From contig JAUIDN010000001.1 of NCBI GenBank assembly GCA_030428615.1, forward strand, positions 372,001-436,000: a DNA stretch of 64,000 nucleotides. Reading direction: 5' to 3'. Below are positions 7,883-16,611 of this stretch, in pieces. Source of the stretch: Alphaproteobacteria bacterium. GTDB lineage: Bacteria > Pseudomonadota > Alphaproteobacteria > Sphingomonadales > Emcibacteraceae. Position numbers and translations under genes: made by a program. The notes beneath the pieces were generated by a model. That model was not told the DNA's origin. It saw only the letters and a program-made list of their open reading frames with translations, and did no database searches. Within the stretch, counting starts at the first letter, position 1. The number at the start of each line of letters is the position of its first letter.

Positions 7883-9547
7883 TTGGATTTACATGGTTTT
7901 TTGGTGTCAATTGACAGTTTGTTGGGTAGTGCGCCCTGGTTTCCCTTTGTATTGCTTGGTGTCGGGCTGTTTTTTTCCATTTACCTTAAATTTCCACAGA
8001 TCCGGTTGTTTAAACATGCGTGGCAAAAACTGTTCGATCCGGAATCCGGCAGCAAGGCAAAGGGGGAAACATCCCACTTCGAAGCACTTTCAATGGCGCT
8101 GTCCGGCACCATCGGTACCGGGAATATCGGCGGTGTTGGACTGGCGATTTATTTAGGGGGACCGGCGGCAATATTCTGGATGCTGGTCACCGCCTTCGTC
8201 GGGATGACAACAAAATTTGTCGAAGTCAGCATTTCTCATAAATACCGGGAAACCGTCGAAGACGGGACCGTCGCCGGCGGCCCAATGTATGCGATGGACA
8301 AGGGGTTAGGCTGGAAACCCCTGGCGGTGATGTTTGCCGTGACGATCACCATCACATCAATGGGATCGGGCAGCATGCCGCAGGTTAACAATATGGCGCA
8401 GGTGCTTCGGGAAACTTTTAATATTGATGAAATGCTAACCGGCGGTATCGCAACGCTGTTGCTTGCCTTTGTGGTAATAGGCGGCGTGACGCGGATCGCC
8501 CATTTCGCGGCAAAAATTGTCCCAACCATGGCGGTATTATATTTTATCGGTGCGTGTGCGGTGATTATCAGCAATTATGAAAACATTATCCCGTCATTCA
8601 TATCAATTTTCGCCGACGCGTTTAACGGAAGCTCTGCTGTTGGCGGCTTTCTGGGGGCGACGCTGGCATTTGCGTTTAACCGGGGGGTGAACAGAGGGCT
8701 TTTTTCAAACGAAGCCGGACAAGGCGCAGCTGCCATCGCCCATGCATCGGCCATCACGGATGAGCCGGTATCCGAAGGGGTTGTGGCGTTACTTGAGCCG
8801 TTTATTGATACGATCATAATCTGTACGCTCACCGGGTTGGTGATTTTATCTTCGGGGGTGTGGATCGAAAAACACCAGAATGTTTTTCAACAGGCCGATT
8901 TTACAATCATAGAAGGGCAGTATTCAGACACCGATGAAGTGCAAAAACAGGAATTATTCAATTATCTGAACTTCGTCGATGGTGCCAAGATCAGGGAATA
9001 TAACGACGAAATCGACGTCGTCGACGGCAAGATGACATCAAGCAATGTCACCATATTAAATTCCCGTTCTGTTGCGGAAGATGTGATGTTCTATAAGGAT
9101 GACGTGAACGGTGAGCGGCACCCCTACTCCGGCAGTTTATCCGTCACGGATGGTGATCTAAATGATCTTGATATCATTGTGGAAGGAAAATCACTGGTTC
9201 ATTCCGCGACACTGACGAGCATTGCATTTACCCGAAGTTTCCTTGGCCAAGGCGGGCAATATATCGTCGCTATTGCCCTGACGTTATTTGCATTTTCGAC
9301 GGCGGTTGCGTGGTCATATTATGGCAACCGGTGTGTGGTTTATTTATTCGGCATTAAAGGTATTTTGCCGTTTCGTCTTGTTTATCTTACCGGGTTCTTT
9401 TTCGCGTCCTTTGCGGATACGACAATTATATGGACGATTGCGGCGATTACGGTGGTTTTCAGCACGCTGCCCAATTTGTTGTGCATGTTGATGATGCGGA
9501 GGGAAATCAAAAACATGGTCAATGATTACGTTGATAAGTTTGTGTAA
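7883..9547 (+). CDS. Alanine/glycine:cation symporter (AGCS) family protein with an internal insert
   Basis: LSGTIGTGNIGGVGLAIYLGGPAAIFWML, GLFSNEAGQGAAAIAHA, FAFSTAVAWSYYGNRC; TTG start. Confidence 0.88.
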   Translation: MDLHGFLVSIDSLLGSAPWFPFVLLGVGLFFSIYLKFPQIRLFKHAWQKLFDPESGSKAKGETSHFEALSMALSGTIGTGNIGGVGLAIYLGGPAAIFWMLVTAFVGMTTKFVEVSISHKYRETVEDGTVAGGPMYAMDKGLGWKPLAVMFAVTITITSMGSGSMPQVNNMAQVLRETFNIDEMLTGGIATLLLAFVVIGGVTRIAHFAAKIVPTMAVLYFIGACAVIISNYENIIPSFISIFADAFNGSSAVGGFLGATLAFAFNRGVNRGLFSNEAGQGAAAIAHASAITDEPVSEGVVALLEPFIDTIIICTLTGLVILSSGVWIEKHQNVFQQADFTIIEGQYSDTDEVQKQELFNYLNFVDGAKIREYNDEIDVVDGKMTSSNVTILNSRSVAEDVMFYKDDVNGERHPYSGSLSVTDGDLNDLDIIVEGKSLVHSATLTSIAFTRSFLGQGGQYIVAIALTLFAFSTAVAWSYYGNRCVVYLFGIKGILPFRLVYLTGFFFASFADTTIIWTIAAITVVFSTLPNLLCMLMMRREIKNMVNDYVDKFV

Positions 9548-9585
9548 ATCACGCCTCAGCGATCATTATAAGATTCTTCGTGAAC

Positions 9586-10764
9586 TCACGGTTTTAAGTA
9601 AATTTCCCGTGGAAAACTGGTCAGGCATTCGGTGCCGGACGTGGTGACCCGAACAGTTTCCGACATTTCCATGCCCCATCCGTCCATCCACATGCCTATC
9701 ATGATATGAATGCAGGTGTCTGCATCAATCGGCCTTTCTTCCCCTTTGCGCAGGCTGATGGTGTGCTCGCCCCAATCCGGTGGAAAGCCAATTCCCTGCG
9801 CGTAACCAATCCGGCTGTTTTTCGTCAGGTTATATTTCGCCAGTGTCTTATTCCAGATTTCATGGACTTCATCGCCGGTAACCCCCGCTTTTAAAAAGGT
9901 CAGTATCTGCTCAAGCCCCTCTTCCACCGCTTTTGATGTTTCGATCAGTTTTTCCGGCGCATTTGCCCCCAAATGAAGGGTTCGTGCCAGGGCGCTGGTA
10001 TACCTTCGGCGCGCGCCGCCCAGTTCAAGGGCGATAGTTTGACCCAGCTCAAACGGATCATCATTCCAGATCGGATGCGCGGTTGACGCATTCTCCCCGA
10101 CAAGGATAAGCGGGCATACGGCCGTCAGGTCACCGCCAAATTCCGGCCCGGGGGAAATCTGTGTTTTGTAAATTTCGGCAACAACATCACATTGCCGCAC
10201 GCCCGGTTCGATCCGCTCATAAGCTACATTCATTGCTTTTTCAACGATTCGGGATGCCTGATGCAGATAAGTGAATTCCGCATCCGTCTTTATGGTTCGT
10301 GCCCAATTTACCATCAAATTGCAATCAACGAAGGCGGCTGTGTCTAATTCTTTCGTTAAATAATCAAAAGACATCACGGAGAAATAATAACTATCCGATT
10401 CGTACCCGATACTAGCCGTTCCATAGCCCAATGTTTTTATGATCGACCCGATAAAGGTGGACGGATGGACACCATCTTTCTGGATTAACTCTTCCGGATA
10501 ACTATAAACATTTTCCGGATCAAACCACCCTGAAAGTTTGGCACCATTAACGTCGATCTCCCGCCCGATCCAGATGGGTTCTTCCTTATCAAGGGCGACC
10601 AGAACAAATTGCGGGACATAAAATGTCCAGTTTTCAATCCCCGTCAGCCAATAAATATTGCCGGGGTCGGAAACCATCAGAATATCGACGTCGCGGGCAC
10701 GCATTTGCGACTTCACCGTTTTGGTGCGTGTTCGAAATTCTTCCGTCGAAAATGGTAGCGTCAT
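9586..10764 (-). CDS. doeA: M24-fold hydrolase, probable ectoine hydrolase (DoeA/EutD family)
   Basis: NIYWLTGIENWTFYVPQFVLVALDKEEPIWIGREIDVNGAK; metal-ligand region altered (IALELGGARRRYTSALART), as in DoeA-type creatinase-fold enzymes. Followed upstream by a DoeB-like gene. Confidence 0.75.
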   Translation of the reverse strand: MTLPFSTEEFRTRTKTVKSQMRARDVDILMVSDPGNIYWLTGIENWTFYVPQFVLVALDKEEPIWIGREIDVNGAKLSGWFDPENVYSYPEELIQKDGVHPSTFIGSIIKTLGYGTASIGYESDSYYFSVMSFDYLTKELDTAAFVDCNLMVNWARTIKTDAEFTYLHQASRIVEKAMNVAYERIEPGVRQCDVVAEIYKTQISPGPEFGGDLTAVCPLILVGENASTAHPIWNDDPFELGQTIALELGGARRRYTSALARTLHLGANAPEKLIETSKAVEEGLEQILTFLKAGVTGDEVHEIWNKTLAKYNLTKNSRIGYAQGIGFPPDWGEHTISLRKGEERPIDADTCIHIMIGMWMDGWGMEMSETVRVTTSGTECLTSFPREIYLKP

Positions 10765-10778
10765 TATAGAAACCCGTT

Positions 10779-11795
10779 TCAGTTGCCGTCTTTTTTATCC
10801 GCAATCAGCCCAAGGAAATCACCGCGGCCAACCATGCCGCCGTGCAAGCGACCAAGCAGCGTACCACTGACGGGCGCTTTAACCTCAACCGGTTTTTTAT
10901 CAAGCGCATCAATATCATAAATTATGGCTAGTGTTTGCCCTTTTTTCACTTTATCCCCAAGTTCCGGAAAATATTCAACCAAACCTTTATCATTGCTCAT
11001 GATATATCCATCATCATTATTTCCCATCAATTCGGTCGCAATATCCGGTGCCATCATATCATCCTCAAGGGCGCCGGTATGAACCAGAAAATTATGAAGG
11101 CCGCGTTTTGCAATCATGATGGTTTGAGGGCTGGTGCTGCCGCCTCCACCCAATTCGGTGGAAATAAAAAGCTTACCCCGTTTTTCAACAGCACTGTCCA
11201 GCATGCCTTGGTCATCCAGCTCAGTGAGAAACAGACCAACAGGCGCAGCGAATGCTTTTAATGCCTCCAACGCTTTTTGGTTTTGTTTTTTATTTTCCGT
11301 TTTATGGGCAATTGCGCAAGGGTGAAATTCTAACGTCCGGCCCCCGGAATGAATATCCAAAACGGCGTCAGCCTTTTCAATAAAATTTTCTTCCACGAAA
11401 CAGGCGATTTTTTCCGTCAATGTGCCATCATTTTTCCCGGTGAATGACCGGTTCATATTGGCCCCATCAATGGGTGACAATCTTGTACCTTTTTTCAGGG
11501 CAGGATAATTTAACGCCGGTATTAATATGATCTCACCACATGTTTTCGCGGGGTCGATGGTTCTTATAAAATGATTTATGGCAATTGGTCCTTCATACTC
11601 ATCACCATGATTACCCCCAACAACAAGAATTGTCGGCCCGGGCCTGCCCGATGAGATAAAAGCCACTGGAATGCACATATTGCCCCAAGCGGATGAGTTA
11701 CGGGACCACGGAATGACAATGTTGCCAATTTTCAAACCATTATTTTCCGTTGTGATGATTATTTTGCCTTGTGCGCTCATTGCCGTGTCGATCAA
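10779..11795 (-). CDS. doeB: Succinylglutamate desuccinylase/aspartoacylase family, probable N-acetyl-diaminobutyrate deacetylase (DoeB/EutE)
   Basis: GGNHGDEYEGPIAINHF, DGANMNRSF, AVLDIHSGG, STELGGGGS, C-terminal biotinyl/lipoyl-like region. Confidence 0.75.
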   Translation of the reverse strand: MIDTAMSAQGKIIITTENNGLKIGNIVIPWSRNSSAWGNMCIPVAFISSGRPGPTILVVGGNHGDEYEGPIAINHFIRTIDPAKTCGEIILIPALNYPALKKGTRLSPIDGANMNRSFTGKNDGTLTEKIACFVEENFIEKADAVLDIHSGGRTLEFHPCAIAHKTENKKQNQKALEALKAFAAPVGLFLTELDDQGMLDSAVEKRGKLFISTELGGGGSTSPQTIMIAKRGLHNFLVHTGALEDDMMAPDIATELMGNNDDGYIMSNDKGLVEYFPELGDKVKKGQTLAIIYDIDALDKKPVEVKAPVSGTLLGRLHGGMVGRGDFLGLIADKKDGN

Positions 11796-11888
11796 TTTTT
11801 CTTTAGCATTTTTATGGTTTTGTTTGGATACCCCATTTTCCTTTCAACAATTAACATGAATATCAAAAGTCACAAGCAGAAAGTGATT

Positions 11889-13046
11889 TCAAGTTTCCTG
11901 CCATTCCTGTTTGTGAGCTTCGACGAAACCTTCAAGTGCTTTAAGTGCTTTCGGCATGATTTTTTCACCAAATCCAACTCGAAAATAATCGCTATAATCA
12001 TTGCTGTCCTGCGAAAACACATAGGCAGGTTTGATGGAAATGCCGGCATCTGCCAATTGCGCGCCAAGTTCTTCCGAAGAAAGTGGTCCCTTAAACCTGA
12101 CATAGGCAACTGCGCCTGCATTCGGGCGGACCCAATCAAAAAAGTCACTATATTTATCCATAAAGTCATCCAGTAAGCCCAGATTATGCCGGATTATTTT
12201 TAAATTCCGTTCAAGGATCATATCGCTGGCGCGTAGGGCCATAATCGCCTGTATCTCACTGGCGCGACTGGGACAGGCGGTGCCGAAATATTGGGTATCA
12301 ATTATTTTTTGTTTTAGGTCAGGGTCCTGAAGCGCCAGCCAGCCAATGGTAATCCCGCATCCGCCCCATGGTTTTGACATCGCGCAGGCGCTGATCCCTT
12401 TTTCATAAAATTCCGCCATTGCCGGAAGCCGGTCTTTAGGGGCATGTTCCAAAAGGCGGTAGGCTTCATCGGACATTATATGGATGTCATTTTTCCTTGC
12501 GATTTCAACGAGTTGTCGCTGCGTTTCGTGGCTCATCAATGTGCCGGCAGGATTATAGGGCTCATTAATCACAATATATTTTGTATTTTCCCTGATGACG
12601 GCTTCCACATCCGCCGGGTTTATTTGCCAACGGCTTTCCGGTGAAAGACGAATTTTACTAACCATACTTCCGGCGTGAACCGGAGCGACCTGAACCGACT
12701 GATAGCCGGGGGTAAAAACGATACTGTGACTACTATCATCCAATAATGCAATTGCTGCCGTTTGCAGGGCCACCTGCCCGCCCGCGAAAATAACAATATT
12801 TTCCGCGCTGATAATATCACCGTAGAGATTTGCAATTTCCTGTCGCAGGTCCAGACTGCCCCCGTTGGGGGTATAGCCCAGCGAATGTTTCTGATACGCG
12901 TCGACAATTTCCCTATCCCCGCGAGCCAACGAATATTCGATTAGTTCCACGCTATCAAGTGGTTCCGTAAAGGAATTGGATAGGCTGAACGGTGTGCCTG
13001 CGGTTACTTTTTTATGTCGTTTGGACCATGGTTCGTTATATGCCAT
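11889..13046 (-). CDS. Class I/II PLP-dependent aminotransferase (copy 1)
   Basis: SLGYTPNGGSLDLRQEIANLYG, NEPYNPAGTLMS, MSDEAYRLLE, AMSKPWGGCGITIGW. Confidence 0.88.
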   Translation of the reverse strand: MAYNEPWSKRHKKVTAGTPFSLSNSFTEPLDSVELIEYSLARGDREIVDAYQKHSLGYTPNGGSLDLRQEIANLYGDIISAENIVIFAGGQVALQTAAIALLDDSSHSIVFTPGYQSVQVAPVHAGSMVSKIRLSPESRWQINPADVEAVIRENTKYIVINEPYNPAGTLMSHETQRQLVEIARKNDIHIMSDEAYRLLEHAPKDRLPAMAEFYEKGISACAMSKPWGGCGITIGWLALQDPDLKQKIIDTQYFGTACPSRASEIQAIMALRASDMILERNLKIIRHNLGLLDDFMDKYSDFFDWVRPNAGAVAYVRFKGPLSSEELGAQLADAGISIKPAYVFSQDSNDYSDYFRVGFGEKIMPKALKALEGFVEAHKQEWQET

Positions 13047-13056
13047 TTTAATCTTC

Positions 13057-14028
13057 TTATTTCAGTATGTATTTCTCATCCTCAAGTTTCTTCAAAAGCG
13101 CCCTAGCGGGTTTTTGTGAAATCAGGATATAGTCGTTATCAGGGGCTTTCTTTGCGCTATGTGATGTCATGATAATATTTGTCACCAGACGCATGGCCAT
13201 CAAATCATAAATGATTTCACGTTCTTCCGGCATAAATGCAAATTCATCCTCATAGCCCGAGATAATATTGGCGGACGCCGTGGCGATATCGTCTTCATCC
13301 AGAAGCGCGTAGGCAAGCGTTATCGCAAGATCATTGATCTGGCTCGCATACTGCAATTCGCCGAAATCTATCAGTCCGGTTACTTTCGTCGGCTGATCCG
13401 TTGCGATTAAGAAATTTTGCTCGTTCGCGTCGCTATGAATGGCCGCTTTTCTTAAATTCGGCAGCATCGGTAGAATGGTTTCTTCATAATCATCATAAAG
13501 TCGGCCAATTCGCTCGCGGGCATCTTCATCATCAACGTCACCCAGGAATTGTTTACAGGCAATGACATTGTCAAGTTTCCACAGCGGGTCAGACCCTTCA
13601 AGCGACGTTGGTGTAAAGCTTTGCATAGCTTTTGAAAACTGCCCCAAAAAGCGGCCTATATTATGGTAAAGTTCAGGGGATCGCGGCATGTTGGCAAGCA
13701 GTTCCCCTTCAAGGAAGGTGAGCAACCGGACAGCAAATCCATCTACATAGGTGATAGCGTCATTATTCAATGTTTTAACAACATTTGGAAATTTTAAATC
13801 CGGTGCGGTATGCTGCAAATGATCAAGCACGTCAGTCTGATTTTTAATAAAATCACGAGACCATGTTTTGTTCGCGACCTTAAAAATATAGCGACCGTTT
13901 TTTGCCGTAATGCGCGCATTCTGATCTTCAAAGGATACCAGTGGGGAAATTTTCCCCTCAATATCATATAGTTCCTTGAGGATTGTGGCAATTTTCCCAT
14001 CGTCAAAATCAGGTACCTGATACGGCAT
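13057..14028 (-). CDS. APH/choline-kinase-fold phosphotransferase (hydroxylysine kinase-like)
   Basis: AIHSDANEQNFL catalytic loop, VTGLIDFGELQYAS metal-binding motif. Confidence 0.82.
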   Translation of the reverse strand: MPYQVPDFDDGKIATILKELYDIEGKISPLVSFEDQNARITAKNGRYIFKVANKTWSRDFIKNQTDVLDHLQHTAPDLKFPNVVKTLNNDAITYVDGFAVRLLTFLEGELLANMPRSPELYHNIGRFLGQFSKAMQSFTPTSLEGSDPLWKLDNVIACKQFLGDVDDEDARERIGRLYDDYEETILPMLPNLRKAAIHSDANEQNFLIATDQPTKVTGLIDFGELQYASQINDLAITLAYALLDEDDIATASANIISGYEDEFAFMPEEREIIYDLMAMRLVTNIIMTSHSAKKAPDNDYILISQKPARALLKKLEDEKYILK

Positions 14029-14056
14029 ATTATTCTTTCTTTAGTTTTTCATCCGG

Positions 14057-15223
14057 TTATGCACGCGGGTGTCCCCATGCGGATCTGTTTTTTTCGACAT
14101 ATTCGCTGAACGCGTTAAGCGCGGCTGGCATTGTCCGGCGACTAAAGCCGATACGAAAATATTGTTTAAGGTTTTCACCGCAATCAAAGACGGACGAAGG
14201 GAACACAAGTATCCCTTCTTCCAGCAATTGAGCTGCGAGTTCATCCGAACTTAATGGTCCTTTGAATTTCACAAATCCGGTACCCCCAGCCTGTGGTTCC
14301 ATCCATTCGAACAGATCATTGTTGTGATTAAAAAAATCATCGAGCAACGCCAGGTTTTCTTTGATAATCTTCATGTTTTTTTCAACGATCCTGTCTTTTA
14401 CCCGAAGCGCCATCATCGCCTGAATTTCACCGGCGCGCGACAGGCTTACGGAAAAAAGATGCTGTGCTTTCAAGAGATCATCAATAATATCTTTATCCTG
14501 ACACGCCACCCAACCGATACACATACCCCCGGCACCGAACGGTTTGGCCATGGTACCAAGCACCAACCCGTTTTTTGACATTTCAGCAATTGATTGTGAT
14601 CGCTCAGCAGGGTTCAGTTCAAGAAGTCGGTAAACTTCATCGGAAAAAATCAGAATATCGTTCTTTTCCGCAAGGCTGACCAGTTCCTTTTTTGTCTTTT
14701 CGCTCAATAGCGAACCCGATGGGTTATGCGGGTCATTAAAAACGATATACCGGGTATTATCCTGAATGGCCGCTTCGATCTGCGCCACATCAATTTGCCA
14801 GTTATTTTCCGGGGTAAGTTCAACCCGCGTTACGTCACCACCGGCAAGTCGCACCCCTTCTTCAAGGGACTGATAACTTGGGGTGACAATGATTGCGTGA
14901 TCCCCCGGATGTATCATGGCCAGCGTGGTAATGGTCATGCCGGTCTGTGCGCCCGTAAACACAACAATATTTTCGGCGCCAATCAGTGGTTCATAAAGAT
15001 TTGCAAGCTCCTGCCGTAAATCAAGACAACCGCCATTTTCGGCATATCCCAGTGAATGATCATTATATAAATCAATCAAATCATGGTCGCCGTTTTCTGT
15101 GGCGAGTTCAATTAATTCCCGGTGTGTCAGCGGTTCGGAGGAGGACGCATAAAACCGGTGCTTTATATCGACCGTTTTTACAAGAAGTTCTTCCGACCTG
15201 ATCGGATTATCCAGCAAATGCAT
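14057..15223 (-). CDS. Class I/II PLP-dependent aminotransferase (copy 2, paralogue of 11889-13046)
   Basis: SLGYAENGGCLDLRQELANLYE, NDPHNPSGSLLS, FSDEVYRLLEL, MAKPFGAGGMCIGW. Confidence 0.88.
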   Translation of the reverse strand: MHLLDNPIRSEELLVKTVDIKHRFYASSSEPLTHRELIELATENGDHDLIDLYNDHSLGYAENGGCLDLRQELANLYEPLIGAENIVVFTGAQTGMTITTLAMIHPGDHAIIVTPSYQSLEEGVRLAGGDVTRVELTPENNWQIDVAQIEAAIQDNTRYIVFNDPHNPSGSLLSEKTKKELVSLAEKNDILIFSDEVYRLLELNPAERSQSIAEMSKNGLVLGTMAKPFGAGGMCIGWVACQDKDIIDDLLKAQHLFSVSLSRAGEIQAMMALRVKDRIVEKNMKIIKENLALLDDFFNHNNDLFEWMEPQAGGTGFVKFKGPLSSDELAAQLLEEGILVFPSSVFDCGENLKQYFRIGFSRRTMPAALNAFSEYVEKNRSAWGHPRA

Positions 15224-15369
15224 TCAATGTTCCTAATTTTCATTGGCTTTTGGCCATCCTGTAGAAAGTTACGATCATTGTCCAGATGTAAATTAGCAGT
15301 TCAAGTGACAAATTTATTTCACTTCGCTACACTGTCAAAAATCATATTGTCAATCGCCGGGAGAGAGCC

Positions 15370-16611
15370 ATGACGATAACCAGAAGAAATGCATTGAAAT
15401 CTGTTGGCGCCTTGTCACTGGGGGGCGCATTGATCAGCCAGGCGGGCGCCCAGTCAGATGCAAGGGCGCAGGAAAACCGCTTATCCCTGCCTGATAAAAA
15501 TTCATTTGAAAAAATGGCCGTTACCTACCTGAACAGTGCGTCGCAGCACCCTATCAGCCTGAAATCAAGTGCGGCGGTTGAAACATACCTGGCCAAACGG
15601 CGGCTTCACCCGGATGCGCCGGGCGGGCGTCATGACAGTAATGTACCGCTTGAAAATTTTACGAAGCTTATCAATGCGGATTTTGACGAAGTCGCTTATG
15701 TGCAAAGCACCTCCGCCGGGGAGCAGATGATTATCCGCGGACTTGGTTTCCCCCATGTTGGCGGCCATATTGTGACCGATGATCTTCATTTTCCGGGCTC
15801 GCGGGCAACTTATGACGGGCTCGCCCGAATGGGCATGGATGTCACACGGATTGAAGAAAAACACGGCCGTATTGAGATTGAAGACATCAAAGACGCCCTC
15901 AGACCGGATACAAAGCTTATCGCCTTATCATTAGTGGCGATGGAAAACGGGTTTATGCATGATTTAAAAGCGGTATGTGATATTGCCCATGCCAACGGAA
16001 CACTGGTTTACGCGGATATTATACAGGGCGCCGGAACCGTGCCAATAGACGTTCGTGAAAGTGGCGTCGATTTTGCCGCCTGTTCCAGTTATAAATGGCT
16101 GATGGGCGACTTTGGCGTCGGGTTTATTTACGCTAGTAAAGCCGCACAGGAACATTTAACCCGGACCAATTTCGGTTATTTTGGCTTGAACGTGCCGCGG
16201 GACGGGATCGGCGCGGAGGAAGCGGCAAAAAATTATGGTTTTCCAAAAAGCGCTTCGGGTCATTTCGCCATTGGCACCCGGTCCTTCACCGGTGTTGCGA
16301 TCCTGTCGCAATCGCTGAGTTATATTCTTGATCTGGGGGTTGAAAATATACATCGCCATTCACAAACCATGACCGAGAGACTTAAGGGGGAACTCCCCAA
16401 ACTGGGTTACAAACTCTGGACACCGCTGGAAAGCAAATCGCCGATGGTGGTTGCCATGCTGGATGACGCACCGAAGATCCTGCAACCACGACTTGACGCC
16501 GCGAAAATACAGATTTCCGTTTATCCGGACCGCATTCGCATCTCACCTTCGGTGTTTAACGATATGGATGATATCGAAAAACTGCTTGATGCGTTAACGG
16601 GGGTTGTCTAA
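15370..16611 (+). CDS. Class V aminotransferase-fold PLP protein with Tat signal peptide
   Basis: N-terminal TRRNALKSVGALSLGGALISQAGAQ; SSYKWLMGDFGVGF lysine region. Confidence 0.82.
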   Translation: MTITRRNALKSVGALSLGGALISQAGAQSDARAQENRLSLPDKNSFEKMAVTYLNSASQHPISLKSSAAVETYLAKRRLHPDAPGGRHDSNVPLENFTKLINADFDEVAYVQSTSAGEQMIIRGLGFPHVGGHIVTDDLHFPGSRATYDGLARMGMDVTRIEEKHGRIEIEDIKDALRPDTKLIALSLVAMENGFMHDLKAVCDIAHANGTLVYADIIQGAGTVPIDVRESGVDFAACSSYKWLMGDFGVGFIYASKAAQEHLTRTNFGYFGLNVPRDGIGAEEAAKNYGFPKSASGHFAIGTRSFTGVAILSQSLSYILDLGVENIHRHSQTMTERLKGELPKLGYKLWTPLESKSPMVVAMLDDAPKILQPRLDAAKIQISVYPDRIRISPSVFNDMDDIEKLLDALTGVV

